From Pseudomonas sp. Irchel s3h17 (lineage in GTDB: Bacteria > Pseudomonadota > Gammaproteobacteria > Pseudomonadales > Pseudomonadaceae), in the NCBI RefSeq assembly GCF_900187505.1, contig NZ_FYDL01000016.1, positions 1 through 64,000 on the forward strand: a stretch of 64,000 nucleotides of DNA, given 5' to 3'. Both the position numbers and the translations under genes were made by a program. A model generated the notes under the pieces. The model saw nothing but the letters and a program-made list of their open reading frames with translations. It was not told the origin of the DNA and did no database searches. This document shows positions 49,084 through 60,782 of this stretch, one piece after another; within the stretch, counting starts at the first letter, position 1, and each line of letters begins with the position of its first letter.

Positions 49084-50997
49084 ATGACCCTGCTCAAATT
49101 CAGCGATGTGTCCCTTGCTTTCGGCGCTATGCCGTTGTTGGACAAGGTGTCCTGGCAGATCGCCCGTGGTGAGCGGGTGTGCATCATCGGCCGCAACGGC
49201 ACAGGCAAGTCCAGCATGATGAAGCTGGTCAAGGGCGATCAGAAGCCCGATGACGGCTCTGTATGGCGCGCGCCTGGCCTCAAGATCGGCGAATTGCCGC
49301 AAGAATTGCCAGTGGCCGACGAGCGGACAGTGTTCGACGTGGTGGCCGAAGGCCTGGACGGTGTGGGCGAGCTGCTTGCGCAGTACCACCACCTGAGCCA
49401 GAACATCGTCACCGATGCCGACCTGGACAAGCTGATGCACGTCCAGCACGACCTCGAAGCCCGCGACGGCTGGCGTTTGCAGCAACTGGTCGACAGCACC
49501 CTGAGCCGTCTGCAGCTGCCCGCCGACAAGACCCTCGCCGAATTGTCCGGCGGCTGGCGTCGTCGTGTCCTGCTGGCGCAAGCCCTGGTTTCCGAGCCGG
49601 ACCTGCTGCTGCTCGACGAACCGACCAACCACCTGGACATCGGTGCGATTGCCTGGCTTGAAGAAGCCCTGAAGGATTTCCAGGGCGCCGTGCTGTTCAT
49701 CACGCACGACCGCTCCTTCCTGCAGAACCTCGCCACGCGCATCCTGGAACTGGATCGCGGCGGCCTGATCGACTGGAACGGCGACTACGCCAGTTTCCTG
49801 GTGCACAAGGAAGCCACGCTGGCGGCCGAAGAAACTGCCAACGCGCTGTTCGACAAAAGGCTGGCCCAGGAAGAAGTCTGGATCCGCCAGGGCATCAAGG
49901 CCCGTCGCACCCGTAACGAAGGCCGCGTGCGTGCTCTCAAGGCCCTGCGTGTTGAGCGTAGCGAGCGTCGTGAGCGTACCGGCAAGGCCAATCTCCAGCT
50001 GGACACCGCCGACAAGTCTGGCAAGCAAGTGATGGTTCTCGAGAACGTCAGCTTCGCTCACCCGGAGGGTCCGTTCCTGATCAAGGATTTCTCCATGGTC
50101 TTGCAGCGCGGCGACCGTATCGGCCTGCTGGGCGCCAACGGTACCGGCAAGACCACCTTGCTGAAACTGATGCTCAACGGCTTGCAGCCGACCAGCGGCA
50201 CCGTGGAGGAAGGGACGCGCATCGACGTGGCCTACTTCGACCAGTTGCGCCACCAGTTGGACCTGGAAAAGACCGTAATCGACAACGTGGCCGAAGGCCG
50301 CGATTTCATCGATATCGACGGCCAGAGCCGCCACGTGCTCAGCTACCTGGGCGACTTCCTGTTCAGCCCGCAGCGTGCCCGCACGCCGGTCAAGGCGCTG
50401 TCCGGTGGTGAGCGTGCCCGTCTGTTGCTGGCCAAGCTGTTCAGCAAGCCGGCCAACCTGCTGGTCCTCGACGAACCGACCAACGACCTGGATGTGGAAA
50501 CCCTCGAGCTGCTGGAAGAGGTCCTGCTGACCTTCAACGGCACCGTGCTGATGGTCAGCCACGACCGGGCATTCCTCGACAACGTGGTCACCAGCACCCT
50601 GGTCTTCGAAGGCGAAGGCAAGGTCCGTGAATACGTCGGTGGTTACCAGGACTGGCTGCGTCAGGGCGGCTCGCCGCGCCTGCTGGGCGTGACCGAGAGC
50701 AAGTCCGGCAAGGCCGACCTGAACTCTGCCGTGGTCACCGCGGCACCTGCGCCGGCAGTTCAGGAAGCACCGGCGGCGAAGAAGAAACTCAGCTACAAGC
50801 TGCAGCGCGAGCTGGAAGCCTTGCCAGGGCAGATCGAGGCCATGGAGCAGCAGATCGCTGCGGTTGAGGCCCAGATGGCCGATGCCGGTTTCTATCAGCG
50901 TCCTGCTGCCGAAACGGCGGCGGTGATCGCTCAGTTGGAGCAGTTGCAGGTTGAGCATGACGTGATGGTCGAGCGTTGGGCCGAGCTGGATGCCTGA
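49084..50997 (+). CDS. ABC-F family ATPase, Uup-like
   Basis: This cytoplasmic protein with two ATPase domains and no membrane part belongs to the ABC-F group that acts at the ribosome. The 637 residues show Walker A GRNGTGKSS and GANGTGKTT, signatures LSGGWRRR and LSGGERAR, Walker B motifs LLLLDEPTNHLD and LLVLDEPTNDLD, and a C-terminal coiled coil (about 565-635) typical of Uup. GGAGAAG precedes the ATG; the in-frame upstream extension is unsupported. Uup itself affects transposon excision and ribosome stalling. Confidence 0.93.
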   Translation: MTLLKFSDVSLAFGAMPLLDKVSWQIARGERVCIIGRNGTGKSSMMKLVKGDQKPDDGSVWRAPGLKIGELPQELPVADERTVFDVVAEGLDGVGELLAQYHHLSQNIVTDADLDKLMHVQHDLEARDGWRLQQLVDSTLSRLQLPADKTLAELSGGWRRRVLLAQALVSEPDLLLLDEPTNHLDIGAIAWLEEALKDFQGAVLFITHDRSFLQNLATRILELDRGGLIDWNGDYASFLVHKEATLAAEETANALFDKRLAQEEVWIRQGIKARRTRNEGRVRALKALRVERSERRERTGKANLQLDTADKSGKQVMVLENVSFAHPEGPFLIKDFSMVLQRGDRIGLLGANGTGKTTLLKLMLNGLQPTSGTVEEGTRIDVAYFDQLRHQLDLEKTVIDNVAEGRDFIDIDGQSRHVLSYLGDFLFSPQRARTPVKALSGGERARLLLAKLFSKPANLLVLDEPTNDLDVETLELLEEVLLTFNGTVLMVSHDRAFLDNVVTSTLVFEGEGKVREYVGGYQDWLRQGGSPRLLGVTESKSGKADLNSAVVTAAPAPAVQEAPAAKKKLSYKLQRELEALPGQIEAMEQQIAAVEAQMADAGFYQRPAAETAAVIAQLEQLQVEHDVMVERWAELDA

Positions 50998-51012
50998 GTG
51001 ATCCTGCGATAA

Positions 51013-51048
51013 AAAAGCCCGGCGTTCAGTGATGAACGCCGGGCTTTT
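51013..51048 (+). terminator. Terminator after the ABC-F gene
   Basis: A perfect 16-bp stem (51013-51028 with 51033-51048) around GTGA, flanked by A and T runs. Confidence 0.93.
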
Positions 51049-51077
51049 CATATGGGATGGGATCTGGCGCGTTCCCC

Positions 51078-51178
51078 CTGTAGGAGCGAGCGCGCTCGAA
51101 AAAAAGCCCAAGGTAAATGCGGTTCTTCAGTTTCACCGCGTTATGGTTGGCGCCCATCGCGAGCGCGCTCCTGCAGGG
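51078..51178. repeat. REPIN (TGTAGGAGCGAGC class)
   Basis: A REP at 51078-51098, its tail replaced by an A run, is paired with an inverted copy at 51155-51178. It lies between the ABC-F terminator and the universal stress gene. Confidence 0.83.
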
Positions 51179-51186
51179 AGGGTGGA

Positions 51187-51624
51187 TCAGCTTTTGATCA
51201 GGCGCACCGCCAGTACATCGCAAGGTGCACCGTGCAGTACATCATTGGCGGTGGAGCCCAGCAGCAGTGCCAGGCCATGACGACCATGGCTGCCGACGAC
51301 AATCAGGTCGCAGCCTTGCTCCTTGGCGAAATGGTGGATTTCCTGGCGTGGCTGGCCGTAGGTCAGGTGGCTGTCGTTCTTGGAAAGTTCGGGGTATTTG
51401 TTGATCAGGCGCTCAAGGCGCTCCTTGGCCTGGTCGAACTGCTGTTGTTGCAGTTGCGACAGGTCCATTGGCACGTCACCGCCAAAGGCCATGGCCATCG
51501 GCTCGACGATGTGGACCAGGGAGAGCCTGGCACTATTGCTCACCGACAGCTCGCGAGCGCGGTGAATCACAGGATCGCACTCTTCGGTTAGATCTACGGC
51601 GACCAGAATGTGGTGGTAGGGCAT
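51187..51624 (-). CDS. Universal stress protein, UspA family
   Basis: 145-residue single-domain UspA protein: starts PYHHILVAVDLTEECDPVI and ends with the nucleotide-binding loop GSHGRHGLALLLGSTAN. The G-2x-G-9x-G(S/T) pattern suggests it can bind ATP. AGGAGGTG precedes the ATG at 51624; longer in-frame extensions overlap the divergent gene and are rejected. Role probably stress survival; induction under low oxygen is known for some Pseudomonas relatives but no ANR box is seen here. Confidence 0.92.
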   Translation of the reverse strand: MPYHHILVAVDLTEECDPVIHRARELSVSNSARLSLVHIVEPMAMAFGGDVPMDLSQLQQQQFDQAKERLERLINKYPELSKNDSHLTYGQPRQEIHHFAKEQGCDLIVVGSHGRHGLALLLGSTANDVLHGAPCDVLAVRLIKS

Positions 51625-51728
51625 GAGGTGCACCTCCTGAGGATTGCGATAAGGGTAAGTATGGCTGGTTTCAAGCGAATGGGTTTCGACAGAGATCAAT
51701 TCGCTCATCAAGAATCGGGAGTACAGAT

Positions 51729-52166
51729 ATGACGGTCTGGATAGTGGTGTCAATCCTTGCAGTAGTGCTGAGCCCCTTGGCGTGGCTTCGGCCATCACGT
51801 CGCCAGGGTGGCCAGATGGCGCTGCGCATGGAGGCTCGGCGCATTGGCCTGGCCATGCAACTGGCGCCCCAGGTGTGGCCTCACTGGCTGGCGCCCGAGC
51901 CGCCCAGCCCCTGTGCGCAGTACCATCGGCCACGGCGCGGCAATCGGCCGGCGTGCTGGAGCTACTGGCAAAAGACCCCGGGGGTCTGGGTCAATCAGTG
52001 GCAGGAGACCTGCGAGGATCCGGCCTTACTGATTCATTTCGAGAAGTTGCCGGCCAACGTGTACAAGGTCGAGGCCGACAAGCAGATGATTACCCTGTAT
52101 TGGGGCGAGAAGGGCGAGGTCGAGGTGTTGCAGCGCATCGATGCCACGCTCAAGGCGCTCGCCTGA
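51729..52166 (+). CDS. Conserved hypothetical membrane-anchored protein
   Basis: 145 residues: one N-terminal hydrophobic helix (MTVWIVVSILAVVLSPLAW), then a basic region and a soluble, tryptophan-rich domain (WSYWQKTPGVWVNQWQE). I recall similar proteins beside fadBA in Pseudomonas but know no function. GGGAG precedes the ATG. It is divergent from the universal stress gene and upstream of fadB on the same strand with a gap of about 550 bases. Confidence 0.75.
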   Translation: MTVWIVVSILAVVLSPLAWLRPSRRQGGQMALRMEARRIGLAMQLAPQVWPHWLAPEPPSPCAQYHRPRRGNRPACWSYWQKTPGVWVNQWQETCEDPALLIHFEKLPANVYKVEADKQMITLYWGEKGEVEVLQRIDATLKALA

Positions 52167-52718
52167 ATACGTCGCTCCCCGTGGCGGCAGGCTTGGCTGG
52201 CCGCCGCAGGGGCGTGTTTATGGCGGGGCATAAAAAGCCCGACATTATCATCGGGCTGGAGTTGGCCAGGCAGGCCGGCAATCGGGTTCGATCCGATCTC
52301 ACGCCGGGTATTCGCCCAAAGCGTTGATCTTTTTCCTTCAAGTCCTGCCAGCGTAGCTGCTTGAGCGCACGTTGCGTCGGATTAGGGCGACGTTTCTAAA
52401 TATTGATTCTATGAATGTCTATACAGGCTTCGGCGTGTTGCGGCTCTTCGCGTTACGGAAATGACTGCAAAGTCGAGTTTCAACCCGCATTTTGGGCGAT
52501 TGACAATTGTCGGAAATTCCGTGAAGGTGGTGTACCCAAATCAAACGGGCGTATGAATTGAGCGTTTGTATTTCAGACCGCTCCTACAGAATCCCGACTA
52601 TCGCGTTGGCGGGTGTGCCTGGTGGAATGGTGTCAGCATCGACGTAGACGTCCATGCCGAGCCAGAACATCAGCGTCCGACGTGTACTGTTCAGCTTCCA
52701 TATCGTGGAGATCAGTTG
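52167..52718. other. Long leader region of the fadBA operon
   Basis: 550 bases without a supported gene. A small hairpin AGCCCGA/TCGGGCT lies at 52236-52257. CAAACG at 52542-52547 and CGTTTG at 52563-52568 are inverted half-sites like those of PsrA, but 15 bases apart rather than the usual short spacing, so binding is doubtful. A frame opening at 52566 runs into fadB but its early part lacks a ribosome site. Confidence 0.45.
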
Positions 52719-54866
52719 ATGATTTACGAAGGTAAAGCCATCACGGTTACGGCTCTTGAAAGTGGCATCGTCGAATTGAAATTCGACCTCAAGGGTGAGT
52801 CCGTCAACAAGTTCAACCGTCTAACCCTGAACGAATTGCGTCAGGCCGTGGACGCCATCAAGGCAGATGCGTCGGTCAAGGGTGTGATCGTCAGCAGCGG
52901 TAAAGACGTCTTCATCGTCGGCGCCGACATCACCGAATTCGTCGACAACTTCAAGCTGCCGGATGCAGAGCTGGTTGCTGGCAATCTCGAAGCCAACAAG
53001 ATCTTCAGCGATTTCGAAGACCTCAATGTTCCGACCGTCGCCGCGATCAATGGCATCGCCCTGGGTGGCGGTCTGGAAATGTGCCTGGCAGCGGACTACC
53101 GCGTCATGGCCTCCAGCGCGAAAATCGGCCTGCCGGAAGTCAAGCTGGGCATCTACCCGGGCTTCGGCGGTACTGTGCGCCTGCCGCGCATCATCGGTGC
53201 CGACAACGCCATCGAGTGGATTGCCGCTGGCAAGGAAAACCGTGCTGAAGACGCGCTGAAAGTTGGCGCCGTCGATGCCGTGGTTGCTCCCGAGAAGCTG
53301 GCAGAAGCCGCATTGAACCTGGTCAAGGGCGCCATCAGCGGCGAATTTGACTACAAGGCCAAGCGTCAGCCGAAACTGGAAAAACTCAAGCTCAACGCCA
53401 TCGAACAAATGATGTCGTTCGAAACCGCCAAGGGTTTCGTGGCCGGCCAAGCGGGCCCGAACTATCCGGCACCGGTTGAAGCAATCAAGACCATTCAGAA
53501 AGCCGCGAACTTCGGTCGCGACAAGGCACTGGAAGTCGAGGCTGCCGGTTTCGTCAAGCTGGCCAAGACCTCTGCCGCGCAGAGCTTGATCGGTCTGTTC
53601 CTGAACGATCAGGAGCTGAAGAAAAAGGCCAAGGCCTACGACGAAATCGCCAAGGACGTGAAGCAGGCCGCCGTATTGGGCGCCGGCATCATGGGTGGCG
53701 GTATCGCCTATCAGTCGGCGTCCAAAGGCACGCCGATCCTGATGAAGGACATCAACGAGCACGGTATCGAGCAGGGTCTGGCCGAAGCCGCCAAGCTGCT
53801 GGTTGGCCGCGTTGACAAAGGCCGCATGACCGCCGCGAAAATGGCTGAAGTGCTCAACGGCATTCGTCCGACCCTGTCCTACGGTGACTTCGGTCACGTG
53901 GACCTGGTGGTTGAAGCCGTTGTCGAGAACCCGAAGGTCAAGCAAGCCGTACTGGCTGAAGTTGAAGACCAGGTCAAAGAGGACACCATCCTCGCCTCGA
54001 ACACCTCGACCATTTCCATCAGCCTGTTGGCCAAGGCCCTCAAGCGTCCGGAAAACTTCGTCGGCATGCACTTCTTCAACCCGGTGCACATGATGCCGTT
54101 GGTTGAAGTGATCCGTGGCGAGAAGTCCAGCGAGCTGGCCGTGGCCACCACCGTTGCCTACGCCAAGAAAATGGGCAAGAACCCGATCGTCGTCAACGAC
54201 TGCCCGGGCTTTTTGGTCAACCGCGTGCTGTTCCCGTACTTCGGCGGTTTCGCCAAGCTGGTCAGCGCCGGTGTGGACTTCGTCCGTATCGACAAGATCA
54301 TGGAAAAATTCGGCTGGCCGATGGGCCCGGCGTACCTGATGGACGTAGTCGGCATCGACACCGGCCACCATGGTCGTGACGTGATGGCCGAGGGCTTCCC
54401 GGACCGCATGAAGGACGACCGTCGTTCGGCCGTTGACGTGCTCTACGAAGCCAAGCGCCTGGGCCAGAAGAATGGCAAGGGTTTCTACGCCTACGAGACC
54501 GACAAGCGCGGCAAGCAGAAGAAAGTGGCCGACCCGTCGGTGCTGGAAGTGCTCAAGCCGATCGTCTACGAGCAGCGCGAAGTCACCGACGAAGACATCA
54601 TCAACTGGATGATGATCCCGCTGTGCCTGGAAACCGTGCGTTGCCTGGAAGACGGCATCGTCGAGACCGCCGCCGAAGCCGACATGGGCCTGGTCTACGG
54701 TATTGGTTTCCCTCCATTCCGTGGCGGCGCACTGCGCTACATCGATTCGCTCGGTGTTGCAGCGTTCGTTGCCCTGGCTGACCAGTACGCTGATCTGGGC
54801 GCGCTGTACCACCCGACCGCGAAGCTGCGCGAGATGGCCAAGAACGGCCAGAGCTTCTTCGGTTAA
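52719..54866 (+). CDS. fadB: Fatty acid oxidation complex subunit alpha FadB
   Basis: FadB carries enoyl-CoA hydratase/isomerase activity in its N-terminal part (about 1-190) and L-3-hydroxyacyl-CoA dehydrogenase in the C-terminal part. The 715 residues show [19 protein letters not shown] with the hydratase glutamates, the NAD loop [11 protein letters not shown] from residue 321, and [12 protein letters not shown] with the dehydrogenase histidine nearby. The ATG at 52719 has GTGGAGA upstream. It is followed 29 bases later by fadA; together they form an alpha2-beta2 beta-oxidation complex. Confidence 0.97.
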   Translation: MIYEGKAITVTALESGIVELKFDLKGESVNKFNRLTLNELRQAVDAIKADASVKGVIVSSGKDVFIVGADITEFVDNFKLPDAELVAGNLEANKIFSDFEDLNVPTVAAINGIALGGGLEMCLAADYRVMASSAKIGLPEVKLGIYPGFGGTVRLPRIIGADNAIEWIAAGKENRAEDALKVGAVDAVVAPEKLAEAALNLVKGAISGEFDYKAKRQPKLEKLKLNAIEQMMSFETAKGFVAGQAGPNYPAPVEAIKTIQKAANFGRDKALEVEAAGFVKLAKTSAAQSLIGLFLNDQELKKKAKAYDEIAKDVKQAAVLGAGIMGGGIAYQSASKGTPILMKDINEHGIEQGLAEAAKLLVGRVDKGRMTAAKMAEVLNGIRPTLSYGDFGHVDLVVEAVVENPKVKQAVLAEVEDQVKEDTILASNTSTISISLLAKALKRPENFVGMHFFNPVHMMPLVEVIRGEKSSELAVATTVAYAKKMGKNPIVVNDCPGFLVNRVLFPYFGGFAKLVSAGVDFVRIDKIMEKFGWPMGPAYLMDVVGIDTGHHGRDVMAEGFPDRMKDDRRSAVDVLYEAKRLGQKNGKGFYAYETDKRGKQKKVADPSVLEVLKPIVYEQREVTDEDIINWMMIPLCLETVRCLEDGIVETAAEADMGLVYGIGFPPFRGGALRYIDSLGVAAFVALADQYADLGALYHPTAKLREMAKNGQSFFG

Positions 54867-54880
54867 GCGCCCCCAACTAG

Positions 54881-56071
<1,191 letters not shown>

Positions 56072-56089
56072 GCGTTGCGTTGACGGAAG

Positions 56090-56108
56090 CCGGGGCCAAG
56101 TGCCCCGG
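56090..56108 (+). terminator. Terminator after fadA
   Basis: CCGGGGC (56090-56096) pairs with GCCCCGG (56102-56108), followed by a T-rich run. Confidence 0.88.
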
Positions 56109-56170
56109 TTTTTGTTTTTCTGAAGATTTTTTTGTTTTTTATTTGATTGGATTTCAGCGAGGCCCAACGC

Positions 56171-56407
56171 ATGCCGATACAACCAGGGCTCTACCAGCAT
56201 TACAAAGGTCCGCAGTACCGTGTTTTCAGTGTTGCGCGGCACTCCGAAACCGAAGAAGAAGTGGTCTTCTACCAAGCCCTGTATGGCGATTACGGCTTTT
56301 GGGTGCGTCCCTTGAGCATGTTCCTGGAGTCGGTCGAAGTTGACGGCGAGCAGGTCCCACGCTTTGCTTTGGTGCAGGCCGAGCCGAGCCTTTTTTCAAG
56401 GCCATAA
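56171..56407 (+). CDS. DUF1653 domain protein
   Basis: 78 residues, MPIQPGLYQHYKGPQYRVF then ARHSETEEEVVFYQALYGD and WVRPLSMFLE, the DUF1653 pattern. These small proteins are widespread and uncharacterised. ATG at 56171 follows GCGAGG; an in-frame start 24 bases earlier is weaker. Located between fadA and topA, as in P. aeruginosa. Confidence 0.88.
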   Translation: MPIQPGLYQHYKGPQYRVFSVARHSETEEEVVFYQALYGDYGFWVRPLSMFLESVEVDGEQVPRFALVQAEPSLFSRP

Positions 56408-56521
56408 GGGCAGGGCGCGCAGAACCCTGCGCTTGACCTCACCTTGTTGCCACTATATATAGCGGTGCCGCGTCAGGCGCCAACCGCCTTTCACTTCTAG
56501 AATTCAGGAATTTTCTGATCC

Positions 56522-59143
56522 ATGGGCAAATCGCTGGTCATTGTGGAATCCCCGGCTAAGGCCAAGACCATCAACAAGTATTTGGGCAACGAATACGTGG
56601 TGAAGTCGAGTATCGGCCATATCCGAGACCTGCCCACCAGCGGTTCGGCTAGCGCCAGCAAAGAGCCTGCCGCCAAGCGTGGCAAGGCGGCGGCTGGTGA
56701 AGTGCCGGCACTATCGCCCAAGGAAAAGGCGCGCAAGCAGCTGGTCGCGCGCATGGGTGTCGATCCCGATCATGGCTGGAAAGCCAAGTACGAGATCCTC
56801 CCGGGCAAGGAAAAGGTCATCGAAGAGCTGCGCCGGCTCGCCAAGGATGCCGACACCATCTATCTCGCAACGGACTTGGACCGCGAGGGGGAAGCCATTG
56901 CCTGGCACCTGCGCGAAGCCATTGGTGGTGACGACAGCCGCTACAAGCGCGTGGTGTTCAACGAAATCACCAAGAAGGCGATCCAGGAAGCCTTCTCCCG
57001 GCCAGGCGAGCTGGACATCGATCGTGTCAACGCCCAGCAGGCACGTCGTTTCCTCGACCGCGTGGTGGGTTACATGGTTTCGCCGCTGCTGTGGGCCAAG
57101 ATCGCTCGCGGCCTGTCGGCCGGCCGTGTGCAATCGGTTGCCGTGAAGCTAGTGGTGGAGCGTGAGCGCGAGATTCGCGCGTTCAACCCGGAAGAGTACT
57201 GGGAGGTCCACGCTGACCTCGGCACCGCCAAGGGCGCCAATGTGCGCTTTGAAGTGGCCCGTGAAAACGGCGAGGCCTTCAAGCCGCTCAACGAAGCCCA
57301 GGCCATGGCCGCGCTGGAAAAGCTCAAGGCGTCCAGCTACACCATCGCCAAGCGCGAAGACAAGCCGACCAGCAGCAAGCCGTCGGCCCCGTTCATCACG
57401 TCTACCCTGCAGCAGGCCGCGAGTAACCGCCTGGGCTTCGGCGTGAAGAAAACCATGATGATGGCCCAGCGTCTGTATGAAGCCGGCTACATCACCTATA
57501 TGCGTACCGACTCGACCAACCTCTCGGCCGATGCCGTGGAGATGGCCCGCACTTATATCGAAGGCGAATTCGGCGGCAAGTACCTGCCGGAAACCCCGAA
57601 TGTCTACAGCAGCAAGGAAGGCGCGCAAGAGGCTCACGAAGCGATTCGTCCTTCTGACGTGAATACCGATCCAAGCAAGCTGTCGGGCATGGAACGTGAC
57701 GCTGAGCGTCTCTACGAGCTGATCTGGCGCCAATTCGTGGCGTGCCAGATGCTGCCGGCCAAATACCTGTCGACCACCGTCAGCGTCGCGGCCAGCGGCT
57801 TCGAGCTGCGCGCCAAGGGCCGCATCCTGAAGTTCGACGGTTACACCCGTGTCATGCCGCAAATGGCCAAGCCGGGCGATGACGACGTACTGCCGGACAT
57901 GGCCCAGGGCGACGTGCTCAAGCTGATCAAGCTCGATCCAAGCCAGCACTTCACCAAGCCGCCGGCGCGTTACTCGGAAGCCAGCCTGGTCAAGGAAATG
58001 GAAAAACGCGGTATCGGTCGTCCATCGACCTACGCGGCAATCATTTCGACCATCCAGGACCGCGGCTACGTGGCCCTGCATAACCGTCGCTTCTACTCGG
58101 AAAAGATGGGTGACATCGTCACCGAGCGTCTGTCCGAGAGCTTCTCGAACCTGATGGACTACGGCTTTACCGCCGGCATGGAAGAGAACCTCGACGACGT
58201 CGCCCAAGGCGAGCGTGACTGGAAGAGCGTGCTCGACGAATTCTACGGCGACTTCAAGAAGAAACTCGAAGTGGCCGAGAGCCCGGAAAGCGGCATGCGT
58301 GCCAACCAGCCGGTCATGACTGATATTCCGTGCCTGACCTGCGGCCGTCCGATGCAGATTCGCACCGCATCGACCGGCGTGTTCCTCGGTTGCTCGGGCT
58401 ACAGCCTGCCGCCGAAAGAGCGCTGCAAGGCCACCGTCAACCTGGTGCCGGGTGACGAGATCGCCGCGGACGACGAAGGTGAGTCGGAGTCGCTGGTGCT
58501 GCGTGGCAAGCACCGTTGCCCGATCTGCAGCACCGCGATGGATGCCTACCTGCTGGATGAGAAGCGCAAGCTGCACATCTGCGGTAACAATCCTGATTGC
58601 GACGGCTACGAAATCGAACAAGGCAGCTACCGCATCAAGGGCTACGAAGGCCCGAGCCTGGAATGCGACAAGTGCGGCAGTGAAATGCAGCTCAAGACCG
58701 GTCGTTTCGGCAAGTTCTTCGGGTGCACCAACGCCACCTGCAAGAACACCCGCAAGCTGCTGAAAAGCGGTGATGCGGCGCCGCCGAAGATGGACCCGGT
58801 GAAGATGCCTGAACTCAAGTGCGAGAAGGTCAACGACACTTACATTCTGCGTGACGGTGCTTCCGGCCTGTTCCTGGCGGCCAGCCAGTTCCCGAAAAAC
58901 CGCGAGACCCGTGCTCCGCTGGTGATCGAGATCGTGCCGCACAAGGATGAGATCGATCCGAAGTACCACTTCCTGTGCGATGCGCCGAAGAAGGACCCGG
59001 AGGGTCGTCCAGCGGTGATCCGCTACAGCCGCAAGACCAAGGAGCAGTACGTGCAGACCGAAGTCGAAGGCAAGCCTACCGGCTGGAAAGCGTTCTACGA
59101 TGGCGGCAAGTGGGTGGTTGAAGACAAGCGCGTAGCCAAGTAA
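56522..59143 (+). CDS. topA: DNA topoisomerase I
   Basis: TopA relaxes negative supercoils by a 5'-phosphotyrosyl intermediate. The 873-residue protein has the Toprim domain ([34 protein letters not shown]), active Tyr326 in [10 protein letters not shown], and C-terminal zinc ribbons ([32 protein letters not shown]). The usual length in E. coli is 865. Confidence 0.98.
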   Translation: MGKSLVIVESPAKAKTINKYLGNEYVVKSSIGHIRDLPTSGSASASKEPAAKRGKAAAGEVPALSPKEKARKQLVARMGVDPDHGWKAKYEILPGKEKVIEELRRLAKDADTIYLATDLDREGEAIAWHLREAIGGDDSRYKRVVFNEITKKAIQEAFSRPGELDIDRVNAQQARRFLDRVVGYMVSPLLWAKIARGLSAGRVQSVAVKLVVEREREIRAFNPEEYWEVHADLGTAKGANVRFEVARENGEAFKPLNEAQAMAALEKLKASSYTIAKREDKPTSSKPSAPFITSTLQQAASNRLGFGVKKTMMMAQRLYEAGYITYMRTDSTNLSADAVEMARTYIEGEFGGKYLPETPNVYSSKEGAQEAHEAIRPSDVNTDPSKLSGMERDAERLYELIWRQFVACQMLPAKYLSTTVSVAASGFELRAKGRILKFDGYTRVMPQMAKPGDDDVLPDMAQGDVLKLIKLDPSQHFTKPPARYSEASLVKEMEKRGIGRPSTYAAIISTIQDRGYVALHNRRFYSEKMGDIVTERLSESFSNLMDYGFTAGMEENLDDVAQGERDWKSVLDEFYGDFKKKLEVAESPESGMRANQPVMTDIPCLTCGRPMQIRTASTGVFLGCSGYSLPPKERCKATVNLVPGDEIAADDEGESESLVLRGKHRCPICSTAMDAYLLDEKRKLHICGNNPDCDGYEIEQGSYRIKGYEGPSLECDKCGSEMQLKTGRFGKFFGCTNATCKNTRKLLKSGDAAPPKMDPVKMPELKCEKVNDTYILRDGASGLFLAASQFPKNRETRAPLVIEIVPHKDEIDPKYHFLCDAPKKDPEGRPAVIRYSRKTKEQYVQTEVEGKPTGWKAFYDGGKWVVEDKRVAK

Positions 59144-59160
59144 CCGGGCAACGCGATGCC

Positions 59161-59200
59161 AAAGGCCGCATGCACACCTTCGGGTTGGCATGCGGCCTTT
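59161..59200 (+). terminator. Terminator after topA
   Basis: AAAGGCCGCATGC (59161-59173) pairs with GCATGCGGCCTTT (59188-59200), followed by T-rich sequence. Confidence 0.9.
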
Positions 59201-59285
59201 GTTTTGGGCTTGCAGTCAGCTCGTCCGATCCACGACACTGTCTGACCTGCATCATGCGTTTTATTTCGTTGTGGAGACTGCCGTC

Positions 59286-59807
59286 ATGGCCTTTGAGCTC
59301 TATACCCGCACCAATCAGAAAATTTACTTTGCCGGCTTGTCGCTCGAGGCGTTGGCCCGAGCGGAAGCGGGGGGGGCGATGAACTCCCTGGCGCTGATTC
59401 AGGCCGGGCGCGAATCGGCGCTGTTTCATTTGTACGGCGCGTTGCTGGGCCTGTGCCATGAAATTGCCGGTTTTTACCGATTGCCTCAGGCCAATGCGCC
59501 ACGGGCAGAACTGCTGCTGACCCGTGAAGTGCTCGAAACCATCGCCATTCCGGAAATGGCTGAAATGGTCGAGCTGGCGCACAACCCCGAAACCTGGCTG
59601 GCAAAGCTGATAGCCGCCCATGCCGCGCTGTTTCAGCCACCCCGCGCACCGCACAAACCCAAAGGCGACGTGACGCAGCCGTTGATCGTGGCGGTGAGCC
59701 TTGATGACGAAGCACCGACGGAGTTGAGCAGGGAAGAACTTGAGAGTTGGCGCCAGAACCTTAAAAGCCTGGCATTACGCTTTCGCGAAGGGCTGAACGA
59801 GTGTTGA
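59286..59807 (+). CDS. DUF6586 family protein
   Basis: 173 residues, starting MAFELYTRTNQKIYFAG, mostly helical with no signal or membrane segment. The family is conserved in Pseudomonas next to topA and has no known function. GGAG precedes the ATG at 59286; the longer in-frame start is upstream within the terminator region and is rejected. Confidence 0.8.
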   Translation: MAFELYTRTNQKIYFAGLSLEALARAEAGGAMNSLALIQAGRESALFHLYGALLGLCHEIAGFYRLPQANAPRAELLLTREVLETIAIPEMAEMVELAHNPETWLAKLIAAHAALFQPPRAPHKPKGDVTQPLIVAVSLDDEAPTELSREELESWRQNLKSLALRFREGLNEC

Positions 59808-59958
59808 GTGTCCGCATGATGCGCTGATCGCTCAAGCGTGGCCATGGATCAGGGATGATCGTAAACAGTGGTTTCGGTGACATGCAGCCGGTCAAGATCC
59901 CGAGCGAAGCAGCGTCGATGCCTATATAATCCCCGCCTTTCGTGGAGAACAGACCTTT

Positions 59959-60192
59959 ATGCCAACGTCCTTTCTAGAAATTGTCGAACTGCCAGATGGC
60001 CGTATTGAGCTGCGCAGGGCTGAGGACGAGGGTTCTCTGGTGACGCTGGACTTCTCTGAAGACGCCAAGGCGTTCCTGCAAGGCCAGCACGTCGAGGTCG
60101 CCAAGGCGATGTTGAGCGTGGGCGTGCAGATGGCCGGGCGCCTGGTCGAAGGCGAATTCGAAAAGGAAGAAGGGCCGCGGATTCTTCATTGA
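59959..60192 (+). CDS. Small conserved protein between topA and sulA
   Basis: 77 residues, MPTSFLEIVELPDGRIELRR, with an acidic tail. GGAGA lies about 12 bases upstream of the ATG. Conserved in this position in Pseudomonas; function unknown. It is convergent with sulA. Confidence 0.8.
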   Translation: MPTSFLEIVELPDGRIELRRAEDEGSLVTLDFSEDAKAFLQGQHVEVAKAMLSVGVQMAGRLVEGEFEKEEGPRILH

Positions 60193-60298
60193 TTCCGTTT
60201 GTCGGTTTTTCTTGAGGCATCATTGCACGTTGTTGTTACAGATCGGCTTCTCTGTTCTGGAGAAGCCCTGCAGCCTTCAAGTGCGCATTGCGCGTCAC

Positions 60299-60772
60299 TT
60301 AACCCAGGCGAATATTCAGGCTTTGCGCATCCCCGATACGGGCAGCGCTGATCAACTGTTGCCGTGCACTGCCATTCAGCGGGTTCAGCCAGCTGACAAC
60401 CGTGTGGCTGCGGCCCAGGCGCAAGGCTTCGCAGGCCAGTTGCTGGGCGCTTTGCGTTCCGCTTGGCTGCAACAGAAGAATACGCTCGCGGTTCAGGCCG
60501 GCATCGCGTAGCCAGGCTTGGGTCAGGCTGGCCGGCGGCGCAATCAGCGTTAGCCAGCGGGCGTCCTGGTCCTGGCTCAGCTCCCTGAGGATGGGGGCCA
60601 GAAGGTTCAGGCAGTTCCCGGCCGCACCACGTAACGACAGCTCACTGAAGGCTTCGGGTTCGGCACTCCAGGGTGTCTCGGCCACCTCTTTGAGGATCGG
60701 CGCCAATGGCTGGGCCAGAAACGCTTCGAACAGCGGAAGTTGTGCATGTTGTGGTGTGTGTGGAAACTGCAT
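60299..60772 (-). CDS. sulA: SOS cell division inhibitor SulA
   Basis: SulA binds FtsZ and blocks septation during the SOS response. 157 residues with the family core LTLIAPPASLTQAWLRDAGL and VVSWLNPLNGSARQQL. AGGAGG precedes the ATG at 60772. It starts 10 bases after lexA, so both are read from the LexA-controlled promoter; in E. coli sulA has its own promoter. Confidence 0.93.
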   Translation of the reverse strand: MQFPHTPQHAQLPLFEAFLAQPLAPILKEVAETPWSAEPEAFSELSLRGAAGNCLNLLAPILRELSQDQDARWLTLIAPPASLTQAWLRDAGLNRERILLLQPSGTQSAQQLACEALRLGRSHTVVSWLNPLNGSARQQLISAARIGDAQSLNIRLG

Positions 60773-60782
60773 AACGCCTCCT

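Noticed and set aside
52270-52320. GGTTCGATCC resembling a tRNA T-arm
   Set aside because: No acceptor, D or anticodon arms can be drawn around it.
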